Source: Erwinia sp. JUb26 (GTDB lineage Bacteria > Pseudomonadota > Gammaproteobacteria > Enterobacterales > Enterobacteriaceae). From it: a DNA stretch of 64,000 bases. Every line of letters begins with the position of its first letter. Position 1 is the stretch's first letter. The translations under genes and the position numbers were made by a program. Positions 1 to 8,027 of this stretch are shown here, piece by piece. The stretch covers positions 713,480 through 777,479 of the forward strand of contig NZ_RJVB01000002.1 in assembly GCF_003751505.1 (NCBI RefSeq), in the 5' to 3' direction. The notes beneath the pieces are model-generated. The model ran no database searches. It had not been told where the DNA came from and was given only the letters and a program-made list of their open reading frames with translations.

Positions 1-1
1 G

Positions 2-721
2 GTGCCGAAATGCCTGAAAATCGTCGGTCCGGGCAGCCCGTGGGTGGTGGCCGCCAAGCGCCAGCTGTCTCATCTGATCGACCCGGGAATTCCGGCCGGT
101 CCGAGCGAAAGCCTGATCCTCGCCGACGACTCCGTCAGCGGTGCGCTGGCGGCGCTGGATCTGCTGATCGAATCCGAGCACGGCCCGGACTCGTCGGCGT
201 ATCTGGTCACCTCCAGCCGCCGCGTGGCGGAAGAAGCGATTGCCGCGCTGCCGGGCTACTGGGACAGCATCGGTGAAAAACGCGCCGGGTTCTCGCGCAG
301 CGTGCTGGGCGGCACCCACGGCGGCGTGGTGCTGACCAAAGATTTCGCCACCGCCGTGGAGTTCGTCAATCAGTATGCGCCCGAGCATCTGGAAATTCTG
401 GCAGAGGAACCGATGGCGGTGATGACGCAAATCCGCAACGCCGGAGAGATCCTGCTGGGCGAACACACGCCGATTACCCTGGGTAACTTCGTGCTGGGGC
501 CAAATGCCGTCCTGCCGACCAACAGCGCCGCCAAAACCGCCGGGCCGCTGTCGGTGTTCGATTATATGAAGCGCATCTCCGTCGGCTACGTTACCCGCGC
601 GGGCTACCAGCAGCTGGCGACCAAAGCCAAACGTTTTGCCGAGTACGAGGGCTTCCCTGGCCATGCGCTGGCCGTCTCTGAGCTGCGCGATCGCCTGCTG
701 AAAGGAGAGAATCATGACTGA
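2..721 (+). CDS. Histidinol-dehydrogenase-like enzyme, 5' end outside window
   Basis: C-terminal 239 residues of a HisD-family NAD-dependent dehydrogenase of about 430 residues; the start lies left of the window. Seen: the PAGPSE motif, SEHGPDS, and YAPEHLE with the catalytic Glu-His pair. Compared with true HisD from memory, the zinc-ligand Gln in QAEHGPDS is Glu, the zinc-ligand Asp in GDYASG is Asn (LGNFVLG), and the His of GTNHVLPT is Ala. The last zinc-ligand His (EGFPGH) remains. These changes and the catabolic neighbours point to a paralogue acting on another alcohol, as sulfopropanediol dehydrogenase HpsN does, not to histidine synthesis. It overlaps the next gene by 8 bases, so the two are co-translated. 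Family assignment is firm; the substrate is unknown. Confidence 0.85.
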   Translation: MPKCLKIVGPGSPWVVAAKRQLSHLIDPGIPAGPSESLILADDSVSGALAALDLLIESEHGPDSSAYLVTSSRRVAEEAIAALPGYWDSIGEKRAGFSRSVLGGTHGGVVLTKDFATAVEFVNQYAPEHLEILAEEPMAVMTQIRNAGEILLGEHTPITLGNFVLGPNAVLPTNSAAKTAGPLSVFDYMKRISVGYVTRAGYQQLATKAKRFAEYEGFPGHALAVSELRDRLLKGENHD

Positions 722-2006
722 GCCGCTCGCGCCGTTAGCGGCGGAGGCGCGCCGCCTGACGCAGCAGGGTGACTGGCAGCAGGCCAGCGAGAAGCTCAGC
801 CAGCTGATTACCGAAGTCACCGGCGTGCAGGCGACCGGCCTGAACATCAACCGCGATCAGTACAGCCTGAACTCGCTCAACGGCCGCGTGACGCTGGCCG
901 ATGGCCGCACGCTGTTCTTTAAGTATCACCATGAAGAAGGCGAAGAGCACACCATTGAGGAGTACTACCGCGCCGAGCTGCTGCGCGAGCACGGCTTCCG
1001 CGTGGATGTGCCGATCTACGCCTGCGGCGAGCCGGGGCGCCAGATCCTGCTGTATACCCTGCGCGATGAAAAGCGGCTGGCCGACGTCTGCCGCGAGATT
1101 GAAGCGAATGCCGACTGGCAGGGCATGGCCCCGGTGGTCGATGCCCAGCGCCGCGCCGATGCGGAAATCCTCGCGCATACGCTGCCGACGCTACAGCAGG
1201 CGCAGGTCAGCCAGGTGGAGGCCGAGTCTATCCACCAGCTGTTCTGGAACCGTCTGGTTTCGCCGGGCCACACCGCCGGGCTGGGTGGGCGGGTTGACGG
1301 CTTCTACGTCAATCAGGACTTCACCCTCGGTGAGCTTACGCTGCCGTGGCAGAGCCTGAGCAACCTGCGGTGGCGCATCAACGGCGTCACCTATCAGCAC
1401 ACGCTGCGCCAGCTGTTCCTGGACGCCGGGCAGATCCTTGCGCCCGCCGCGCTGGCCCATCACGGGGTGGTGGTGGCGCACGGCGATGCGCACAATGCTA
1501 ACGTCTGGTTTGATTCCCAGGACGGCGTGCCGCAGCTGGTCAGCTTCGATCCGGCCTTTGCAGGCAGCCATATTCCGGCGCTGCTGGCCGAGATCAAAGC
1601 CACCTTCCACAATATTTTTGCCCATCCCTGCTGGCTGTATGAACCGGCGCAGGCGGCGGAAATCTACCGGGTCAGCGTTCGTCGCGATGGCGACACGCTG
1701 GAGGTGGAGCACAACTGGCAGCTGACGCCGCTGCGTCAGGCGTTCCTTGATAGTAAAGGTGAGCTGTACTGGAAGCCGCTGCTGGCCGCGCTGAAGGCCA
1801 AAGGCTGGCTGCCCGCGAACTGGCAGCAAATTATGCGCCTGGCGCTGTTCTGCTGCCCGACGCTGGTGATGAGCCTGCGCGCCGGATCGGCCAGCCAGCA
1901 TAATCCGGTCAGTTCGACGATTGGCCTGGCGATGGCCGTGATGCTGGGCAGCGGCGGCGATGATGAGTTCTCCCGCTGGCTGGACGGTCTGCTGACGGAA
2001 GGATAA
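714..2006 (+). CDS. Phosphotransferase of APH/choline-kinase fold
   Basis: 430-residue protein with a protein-kinase-like fold. The N-lobe shows a beta-strand lysine (LFFKYHH, about residue 71) followed by a Glu-rich helix. The catalytic loop HGDAHNANVW starts at residue 256 (Brenner-type HGDxHxxN), and the metal-binding Asp is in SFDPAFAG about 20 residues later. Family members phosphorylate small alcohols, amino-alcohols, sugars or antibiotics. A strong Shine-Dalgarno (AAAGGAGAG) lies just before the ATG inside the end of the upstream gene. Placement between two dehydrogenase genes suggests a metabolic kinase, not a resistance determinant. I do not recognise a characterised orthologue. Confidence 0.75.
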   Translation: MTEPLAPLAAEARRLTQQGDWQQASEKLSQLITEVTGVQATGLNINRDQYSLNSLNGRVTLADGRTLFFKYHHEEGEEHTIEEYYRAELLREHGFRVDVPIYACGEPGRQILLYTLRDEKRLADVCREIEANADWQGMAPVVDAQRRADAEILAHTLPTLQQAQVSQVEAESIHQLFWNRLVSPGHTAGLGGRVDGFYVNQDFTLGELTLPWQSLSNLRWRINGVTYQHTLRQLFLDAGQILAPAALAHHGVVVAHGDAHNANVWFDSQDGVPQLVSFDPAFAGSHIPALLAEIKATFHNIFAHPCWLYEPAQAAEIYRVSVRRDGDTLEVEHNWQLTPLRQAFLDSKGELYWKPLLAALKAKGWLPANWQQIMRLALFCCPTLVMSLRAGSASQHNPVSSTIGLAMAVMLGSGGDDEFSRWLDGLLTEG

Positions 2007-2009
2007 GCG

Positions 2010-2975
2010 ATGAAAACGGTACAGCTGTACGGCGTCGGCGATCTGCGGGTGGAAGAAAAAGCACCGGCGGTGCTGGCGGCCGGTCAGGCGCGCATTCAGG
2101 TGCGGGCCGCCGGGATCTGCGGTTCCGACATTCATAACTATCGCACCGGGAAATGGATGGCCGCCCTGCCGGTCACGCCCGGCCACGAGCTGTTTGGCGT
2201 GGTGATCGACGCGGCGGAAGCCACGGCAGGCTTCCCGCCGGGAACCCGCGTGGTGGCCGATTCCCGAGTCTGGTGCGGCACTTGCCCCGCCTGCCTGCGC
2301 GGTGCGCACAATCTCTGCACCTCGCTGGGCTTTGTCGGTGAGGTGTGCGACGGCGGTTTCGCCGAACAGGTCGTGCTGCCGGTCAGCGGCCTGCTGCGGG
2401 TGCCGGACGATGTCGCGGATGATATTGCCGTGCTCAGCGAACCGCTCGGCGTGGCGCTGCGGGTGGTTAATCAGCTGAACCCGCCGCCGGGCAGCCGGGT
2501 GCGCGTTGCCGGCGGCGGCACCATTGGCGGGCTGGTGGCGCTGCTGCTGCACCATACGCACCGCTGCCGGGTACAGCTGAGCGAGCCGAACGCGGCTCGC
2601 CGGGGGCGAATCGCCGCGCTGATCCCGCTGGATGAAGACGGCGACTATGACTTCGCCGTGGAGGCCACCGGGATCGGCAGCGTGCTGCAGCATCTGGTCG
2701 GCGGCATCACCTCCGGCGGGCGTATTGCGCTGGTGGGGATTTTTCACCACGACGGCGAACTGGACTTCAATCAGCTGGTTGAGCGGGAAATCTCCCTGAC
2801 CGGCTGCAGCGTGTTTCAGAGCGAACAGCAGGCCGCGCTGGGGCTGATGGCCGATCTGGCCGACGGGCTGCGCACGCTGATCGCGCCTCCTGTGTCGCTG
2901 GACGACGTGCCGCAGGCCTACGAGATGCTGATCCAGGGCAAATCCTCCTACCTGAAGACGGTGGTGATACCATGA
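2010..2975 (+). CDS. Zinc-dependent medium-chain alcohol dehydrogenase (idonate/sorbitol dehydrogenase type)
   Basis: 321 residues. Catalytic zinc ligands Cys37, His59 and Glu60 (GHE) are present, with a likely further Glu in LSEPLG. Four structural-zinc cysteines sit at 89, 92, 95 and 103. The dinucleotide loop AGGGTIGG is near residue 167. It is somewhat shorter than the usual 340-350 residues: the segment after the nucleotide motif, before DFAVEATG, is compressed. It follows the kinase by 3 bases and overlaps the next gene by ATGA. Role inferred: NAD-dependent oxidation of a secondary hydroxyl of the imported polyol. Paired with the following SDR it resembles IdnD/IdnO in composition, but the substrate cannot be read from sequence. 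Confidence 0.8.
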   Translation: MKTVQLYGVGDLRVEEKAPAVLAAGQARIQVRAAGICGSDIHNYRTGKWMAALPVTPGHELFGVVIDAAEATAGFPPGTRVVADSRVWCGTCPACLRGAHNLCTSLGFVGEVCDGGFAEQVVLPVSGLLRVPDDVADDIAVLSEPLGVALRVVNQLNPPPGSRVRVAGGGTIGGLVALLLHHTHRCRVQLSEPNAARRGRIAALIPLDEDGDYDFAVEATGIGSVLQHLVGGITSGGRIALVGIFHHDGELDFNQLVEREISLTGCSVFQSEQQAALGLMADLADGLRTLIAPPVSLDDVPQAYEMLIQGKSSYLKTVVIP

Positions 2976-3730
2976 ATGTGATGAACAGCTTTTCCCTCAG
3001 CGGCAGGCGCGCCCTGGTGACCGGGGCGACGCGCGGGATCGGCCTGGCGCTGGCTACCGCGCTGGCGCAGGCCGGGGCCAGCGTGATCCTCACCGGGCGC
3101 TCCTCGTCCACGGTGGACCGGGCCGTAGCGGAACTTCAGACGCAGGGCTTTTGCGTTGAGGGCCGGGTGCTGGATGTGACCCGCACCGCCGATATCCAGC
3201 GCTGTCTGGGGGAGATCGGTGATATCGACATCCTGATTAACAACGCCGGGACCGAGCAGATCTGCCCGTCGCTGGATGCTGACGAAGCGCTGTGGGACAC
3301 CATTATTGCCACCAACCTGAAGGGCGCGTTTTTCTGCGCGCAGGCGGCGGCACGCAGTATGACCCGGGGCGACGGCGGAACCATTATTAACCTCTGTTCG
3401 CTGACCAGCGCGGTCGGCGTGCCGGGCGCTGCGGCCTACGGCAGCTCTAAATCGGGGCTGACCGGCATGACCCGGGCATTAAGCACCGAGTGGGCACCGC
3501 TGGGGATCCGGGTGAATGGCATCGCACCGGGGTATTTTGAAACGGAGATGACCCAGGCCTTTTATCAGGATGCGGCCTGGGTGGAGAGCATGCAGGCGAA
3601 GATCCCGCTGGGCCGCTTCGGCGAGCTGGCGGATCTTGCCGGGGCGGTGGTATTCCTCTGCTCCCCGGCTGCCCGCTATATCACCGGGCAGATCCTCTAC
3701 GTTGACGGCGGCTATCTGGCGGCGATTTAA
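2972..3730 (+). CDS. Short-chain dehydrogenase/reductase, IdnO / gluconate 5-dehydrogenase-like
   Basis: 252 residues with a complete classical SDR set: TGATRGIG at 17-24, NNAG near 90-93, catalytic Ser in the LCSLTS segment, Tyr156 and Lys160 (YGSSK). The segment VNGIAPGYFETEM resembles 5-keto-gluconate reductase IdnO. The ATG overlaps the previous stop codon. Last gene of the plus-strand operon; its stop is 2 bases from the stop of the convergent FMN dehydrogenase gene. A paired MDR and SDR could racemise or interconvert a secondary alcohol through its ketone, as HpsO/HpsP are thought to do in dihydroxypropanesulfonate degradation; that link is inference. Confidence 0.82.
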   Translation: MNVMNSFSLSGRRALVTGATRGIGLALATALAQAGASVILTGRSSSTVDRAVAELQTQGFCVEGRVLDVTRTADIQRCLGEIGDIDILINNAGTEQICPSLDADEALWDTIIATNLKGAFFCAQAAARSMTRGDGGTIINLCSLTSAVGVPGAAAYGSSKSGLTGMTRALSTEWAPLGIRVNGIAPGYFETEMTQAFYQDAAWVESMQAKIPLGRFGELADLAGAVVFLCSPAARYITGQILYVDGGYLAAI

Positions 3731-3732
3731 GC

Positions 3733-4869
3733 TCAGACGCGGTGCAGCAGTCCGGCGTGCAGCTCGTTGACCGAACGGCAGCCCAGCTGCGCCAGCGTGC
3801 GGTCAATTTCCTGCTTCATCGTAGCGATGGTGCTGGCCACCAGCGCTTCGCCACCGGCGGCGACGGCATAGAGCAGCGGCCGACCCAGCAGTACCGCATC
3901 GGCCCCCAGCGCCAGCGCTTTGACCACGTCGGTTCCGCGCCGGAAGCCGCTGTCGATCAGCACGCTGAAGTCCGGCCCCACCGCCGCCCGCACCGCAGGC
4001 AGAACCAGCATCGGGCTGTGCGTGCCGTCCAGCTGTCGGCCACCGTGGTTCGACAGCACGATGCCCTCCGCCCCCAGCCGCTGCGCCGCCAGCGCATCGT
4101 CAACCGTCATAATTCCTTTGATATACAGCGGCCCCTGCCAGATTTCGCGGATCCAGGCGAGGGTTTCCCAGCTCAGCGCCGGGTCCATCTGGCTGGCAAA
4201 GTAGGCCGCCGCGCCCGCCCCGCGCTGGTATTCTGCCGGAATATAGGGCTTCAGGTTGCCAAAGCCCGGCATCCCCTGCGGCAGCAGCGTGCGCATCACC
4301 CAGCCGGGATGGGCGGCAACATCGGCCATCGCCGCCAGGGAGAGCTTCATCGGGCGGCGGTAGTGGCGCTTGTCGCGCTCGCGGTTGCCGAAATGCACCG
4401 CGTCCACCGAGACCACCAGCGCCGTACAGCCCGCCTGCCGGGCGCGGTCCAGCAGGTTGCGGGTGACGTTGCGGTCTTTCAGTACGTAAAGCTGGAACCA
4501 GCGTTCGCCGTTGGAAGCCGCGGCAATCTCCTCCATCGAGGCGGTCGACACCGTGCTCTGGATGTAGCCAATCCCCTGCCCGGCCGCCGCGCGGGCGATC
4601 ATCTGGTCGGCCTGATGGCGCAGCATGCCGTTATAGCCGGTCGGCGCAACCAGCAGCGGTGCCGCCAGCCGGGTTTGCCCCACATGCGTGCCGGTGTCGC
4701 GGCTGGATGCATCCTGCAGTACCGTCGGAGCGAACATCCAGCGGCGGAAAACATCCTGGTTGTGTTGCAGCGTGGTTTCGTCTTCCGCTCCGCCGTCCAC
4801 ATAGCTAAAGGCGAAGGCGGGCAGCCTGCGCCGGGCTTCACGGCGCAGGTCAGCCGCATTGAGTAGCAT
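3733..4869 (-). CDS. FMN-dependent 2-hydroxyacid dehydrogenase (LldD/MdlB/glycolate oxidase family)
   Basis: 378 residues, normal family length. Seen: FMN-site segments APTGYNG and QLYVLKD, the SVDAVHFGNRERDKR segment, Lys251, and the catalytic SNHGGRQLDG with active-site His275 and substrate Arg278, then DSGFRRG with Arg310. The family oxidises L-lactate, mandelate, glycolate or similar 2-hydroxyacids to 2-oxoacids and passes electrons to quinone or oxygen. The start overlaps the end of the upstream aminotransferase gene by 20 bases, so the two form a minus-strand operon. A 2-hydroxyacid oxidase feeding a 2-oxoacid to the adjacent aminotransferase is a sensible pair. Substrate unknown. Confidence 0.85.
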   Translation of the reverse strand: MLLNAADLRREARRRLPAFAFSYVDGGAEDETTLQHNQDVFRRWMFAPTVLQDASSRDTGTHVGQTRLAAPLLVAPTGYNGMLRHQADQMIARAAAGQGIGYIQSTVSTASMEEIAAASNGERWFQLYVLKDRNVTRNLLDRARQAGCTALVVSVDAVHFGNRERDKRHYRRPMKLSLAAMADVAAHPGWVMRTLLPQGMPGFGNLKPYIPAEYQRGAGAAAYFASQMDPALSWETLAWIREIWQGPLYIKGIMTVDDALAAQRLGAEGIVLSNHGGRQLDGTHSPMLVLPAVRAAVGPDFSVLIDSGFRRGTDVVKALALGADAVLLGRPLLYAVAAGGEALVASTIATMKQEIDRTLAQLGCRSVNELHAGLLHRV

Positions 4870-5977
4870 ACATACCCCTTAACACATTGATAAAAATTAG
4901 GTTATCTTCCGGGCTACCGACGGAAACCCGCACCCAGTCAGTATAACCAGCTTCACGCCACGGCTTCACGATGATCCCGTGCTCCAGCAGTTTTTTTGCC
5001 AGATCGCGGCTGTCTCCGCCCGCGCGAAAGAACAGGAAGTTAGCCACGGACGGGGCAACCTGATAGCCCAGCTCAATCAGCTGCTGACGCATCACTTCCC
5101 GCTGTTCCGCAATCAGCGCCACGCTGTCCGCAACGTGGGCCGGGTCCTGCAGCGCAGCCAGCGCCGCCGCCTGCGCGGCGCGGTTGATATTAAACGGCGT
5201 GCGCACGCGATTGAGCACCCCGGCCAGCGCTTCGTCGCTGGCAATCCCGTAGCCGACGCGCAGCCCAGCCAGCCCCCATGCCTTCGAGAAGGTGCGCAGC
5301 ACAATCCAAGGACGCGACTGGGCTTGCAATACGCTCAGGCTGTCCGGGTAGTCGCTCAGGTGATGGCAATATTCGTAATAGGCTTCATCAATCACCAGAA
5401 TGCAGTCCTGCGGTGCCTGTTCAATCAGCCGGGTGAAATCCTCGCGTCCCAGCATGCAGCCCACCGGGTTCGAGGGGTTGCTGAGGATCAGCATCTTGGC
5501 AGGCTGGCTCAGCGCCTGCTGCCAGGCGGGCAGATCGAATTCCATCTGCTGATTCACTGGTACCAGCGTCACCTCCGCGCCCATCATCTGCGGATAGATC
5601 TGATGCAGCCCGAAGGACGGCTCAAGCGTCACCACCCGCTCGCCGGGATTGATAAACGCCAGGCAAAGCAGCTTCAGCAGCTCTTCCGAGCCGTTACCGA
5701 TCACAATGCGTTCCGCATCAGCCCCGGTGAGCTCCGCCAGCGCATGGCGCAGTTTCAGGCTACCGGAGTCAGAGTAGATACCGGTGTGGCTCAAATCGGC
5801 GCGCAGCGCCGCCGCCACCAGCGGACTGGCCCCGAGGGGATTTTCATTGCTGCCCAGCCGGGTGATACGGTCAACCTGCCAGGTTTCACGCACCGCGTCA
5901 TCCGACATTCCAGCGTTATAAACGCCCAGCTGCAGGGCCTCTTTTCTTGCCAGTTTTTCTATTTGAGTCTGAGACAT
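4850..5977 (-). CDS. HisC-like pyridoxal-phosphate aminotransferase
   Basis: 375 residues, fold type I. Seen: RLGSNENPLG near 40, the SNPSNP asparagine near 170, Asp197 in VIDEAY, Schiff-base Lys232 in RTFSKAWGLAG, and Arg240. This is the histidinol-phosphate aminotransferase subfamily, whose members also act on aromatic and other 2-oxoacids. A GGAG stands 5 bases before the ATG. It leads the minus-strand pair with the FMN dehydrogenase. A genuine hisC would lie in the his operon, so with the HisD-like gene nearby this is a second His-like paralogue in a catabolic setting (inference). Confidence 0.83.
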   Translation of the reverse strand: MSQTQIEKLARKEALQLGVYNAGMSDDAVRETWQVDRITRLGSNENPLGASPLVAAALRADLSHTGIYSDSGSLKLRHALAELTGADAERIVIGNGSEELLKLLCLAFINPGERVVTLEPSFGLHQIYPQMMGAEVTLVPVNQQMEFDLPAWQQALSQPAKMLILSNPSNPVGCMLGREDFTRLIEQAPQDCILVIDEAYYEYCHHLSDYPDSLSVLQAQSRPWIVLRTFSKAWGLAGLRVGYGIASDEALAGVLNRVRTPFNINRAAQAAALAALQDPAHVADSVALIAEQREVMRQQLIELGYQVAPSVANFLFFRAGGDSRDLAKKLLEHGIIVKPWREAGYTDWVRVSVGSPEDNLIFINVLRGMYATQCG

Positions 5978-6460
5978 CTGAACTCCGCTCCGTTAATGGA
6001 ATATCGATCGTCGCCGCCGCCCGAAGACCACGGTTCGGGTCACCGCCGCGACGGCAATGAGTGAGATTAATTTATCAGAAAAGTGTAGATGTATAATCTT
6101 GTATATACAATTGCAATCCATATGCCAGCTGCGCAAAAAAAACAGTCCGTAAAGCAACGTGGGCGCAGAGGGGATATGCGGTAAGGATCTGGCGGGAAAC
6201 GCGGGTTAAGGCGGCACCGTTTCAGTGCATGGCGATGGATGATGGTGCGCCGACGATCTCCCGGAGAGCGATTATCGATTCAACCCGGGTTCCCATTAGG
6301 AGAACGATTATCCAATGAGTAGTGATTCCCAACGGTGTAGTGTGTATCCGCGCGATGGCGTTAATCGGCAGGCATGAACGATACGGTAAATGACACCGTG
6401 ATATGCCCAATGGTTAAAAACGATCGCTCGGTCAACGAGCCAGCCAATCAGCCTGCATGT
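5978..6460. other. Long intergenic stretch, no gene seen
   Basis: No convincing coding sequence: the only frame (antisense, about 62 codons) has no family signature and no good ribosome binding site. The part next to the aminotransferase (about 6060-6120) is AT-rich and is the natural place for its promoter, but I cannot fix -35 and -10 boxes. The middle is mixed-composition sequence with no clear repeat or integration scar. The stretch separates module A from module B. Confidence 0.5.
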
Positions 6461-6485
6461 AAGAAAGCGGCTCCTCGCGAGCCGC
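6461..6485 (-). terminator. Intrinsic terminator after tenA-like gene
   Basis: Perfect 7-bp GC-rich stem (6467-6473 with 6479-6485), 5-base loop, followed on the minus strand by TTTCTT. It lies 25 bases after the TenA-like stop codon and closes the btpA-tenA transcript. Confidence 0.75.
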
Positions 6486-6510
6486 CTATTAGCCAGGCGT
6501 AAGCCCTTAA

Positions 6511-7155
6511 TTAATCGACGTAGGCCGCAGTATGGAAATCAATTTCCCACTGCAGCACGTCGCCGTACAGCGCCGACAGTGCCTGTTTTTCCGCTTCACT
6601 CAGCGCGTGAGCGCAGCGGTCCAGCTCTTCTTTCAGCCAGCAGGCCTGCTGGTAGAACTCTTCTTCCGCATGCATCTCTACCCAGCGCCGCACGTCGGCA
6701 TCCTGCTGGCTCTGCTGGCTCACCCGATGGCACCAGTGGTAGTACATCCACTCGGCGCCGAACATCAGGGTGATAATCTGCGCATAGCTGCCCTGCTGCG
6801 CGGTATGCAGCATGCCGTCGCGGAAGCGCCGCACCCCGGGCAGGTCGTCCGGGTAGTCGGCAGGATCGACCTGACGCTCCGCCAGCACCCGTTCAAACCA
6901 GGCGATCTGCGTATCCACCAGTGCATTCAGCACGCCAATCAGCCAGCGCTGCTGGCGGATATCCGGTGCCTTGCTGACGCCAAGGGCAAATATCGCGATC
7001 GCCGTCGCCACGAAGTTGCCTTCAAACACCAGATAGCGGTTAAACACCGATTCCGGCAGGCGATCGTTTTCAATATCCAAAACAAAACGGTGCTGCTGCA
7101 TCGCCCGCCAGGCGTCCTGATGTTCGCGCAGCAGTCTTTCGCTGAACGCTTCCAT
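6511..7155 (-). CDS. TenA/thiaminase-II family protein, Cys-less (TenA_E-like)
   Basis: 214 residues from the ATG at 7155, which shares a base with the upstream stop (TGATG) and has GGAGG 7 bases upstream; a GTG one codon earlier is less likely. TenA hallmarks: the FALGVSKA helix near 57, WMYY near 136, and a C-terminal WEIDF carrying the conserved Glu. The region where TenA_C enzymes have LPC(Y)W holds MFGAEW, so the nucleophilic Cys is absent. Cys-less TenA proteins are reported to hydrolyse aminomethyl- or formylaminomethyl-pyrimidine from thiamine breakdown. Here it sits with a BtpA protein and a sugar-type transporter, so a related C-N hydrolysis on another compound is equally possible. 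Confidence 0.75.
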   Translation of the reverse strand: MEAFSERLLREHQDAWRAMQQHRFVLDIENDRLPESVFNRYLVFEGNFVATAIAIFALGVSKAPDIRQQRWLIGVLNALVDTQIAWFERVLAERQVDPADYPDDLPGVRRFRDGMLHTAQQGSYAQIITLMFGAEWMYYHWCHRVSQQSQQDADVRRWVEMHAEEEFYQQACWLKEELDRCAHALSEAEKQALSALYGDVLQWEIDFHTAAYVD

Positions 7156-8000
7156 CACGCTTCCTCCAGCGCGGCCTGAGCAACGGACATAAAGTGCTTA
7201 ACGCGGGCCAGGTCCACATCGTTCCACCACACGCCGTCTACCTTCATGGTGCTGGCAACAATCACCCCCTGGGTGCGGCCGAGGATCTGACAAATGTTGG
7301 CGGGCGTCACGCCGGAACCCACCAGCAGCGGCAGCCCGGTAGCGGCGCGGATCTCGTCGATTTCCTCCATCGTGGCGCTGTCGCCGGTGCGCTGGCCGGT
7401 GGCGATCACCGCGTCGGCCTCGAAGAAGTCTACGTCACGGGTCAGCTCCTGGATCGAGCGGTCGGCGACGATAGCGTGGCTGCCGTGCTTCACGTGGCTG
7501 TCGGCAAAGACGCGAATCTGCTCGGCGCGCAGCTGGCTGCGATAGCGCAGTGCCTTCGCCGCAGCACCTTCGATAAAGCCTTCGTTAGCGATATAGGCAT
7601 TCGCCCACTGGTTGACGCGAATAAAATCAGCACCGCCCGCCAGCGCGGTAGCCATCGCCGGAATCGCGGCGTTGGCCAGCACGCTAATTCCCAGCGGCAC
7701 GCCAAAACGCTCGCGGACTTTCTCGGTAATCACCGCCATCAGCGCCGACGTTTCGTGGCCAATATCTTCAGGCTTAGAAAACGGAATATCGCCATGGTTT
7801 TCTACAATCAAACCGTGAACGCCGCCTGCAACATAATTTTCGGCATCACGAAGAGCACGTTCAATAATATCCCTGACTGATTTACCACGATATTTCGGCG
7901 TGCCGGGGAACGGGTCACAGTGAATAACGCCCATCACCGCTTTACTACGTGAAAAAATAGCTTGTATTGCATTCGTTTTTTCTGCTGAGATAGCACCCAT
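7155..8000 (-). CDS. BtpA family TIM-barrel protein (SgcQ-like)
   Basis: 281 residues from the ATG at 8000. AGGA 8 bases upstream decides this start; longer readings would run into the divergent kinase gene. Family segments: VMGVIHCDPFPGTP near the N-terminus, VHGLIVENHGD, ADFIRVNQW, DVDFFEADAVIATG, PLLVGSGVTPANI. BtpA proteins resemble phosphate-binding TIM barrels (E. coli SgcQ); their reaction is not established. Translationally coupled to the TenA-like gene. The neighbouring kinase and importer suggest action on a phosphorylated sugar or nucleoside-like intermediate (inference). Start codons of this gene and the kinase are only 27 bases apart. Confidence 0.82.
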   Translation of the reverse strand: MGAISAEKTNAIQAIFSRSKAVMGVIHCDPFPGTPKYRGKSVRDIIERALRDAENYVAGGVHGLIVENHGDIPFSKPEDIGHETSALMAVITEKVRERFGVPLGISVLANAAIPAMATALAGGADFIRVNQWANAYIANEGFIEGAAAKALRYRSQLRAEQIRVFADSHVKHGSHAIVADRSIQELTRDVDFFEADAVIATGQRTGDSATMEEIDEIRAATGLPLLVGSGVTPANICQILGRTQGVIVASTMKVDGVWWNDVDLARVKHFMSVAQAALEEA

Positions 8001-8027
8001 CTTATCCATCCTGTTTAAGGAAACACT

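Noticed and set aside
1191-2750. 519-codon open frame on the minus strand
   Set aside because: Antisense shadow across the kinase and alcohol dehydrogenase genes; Arg/Gln/His-rich composition and no family motif.
3742-4866. 374-codon plus-strand frame
   Set aside because: Exact antisense of the FMN dehydrogenase gene, whose motifs are complete.
6222-6410. 62-codon minus-strand frame in the gap between modules A and B
   Set aside because: No ribosome binding site, no motif, ordinary chance length.
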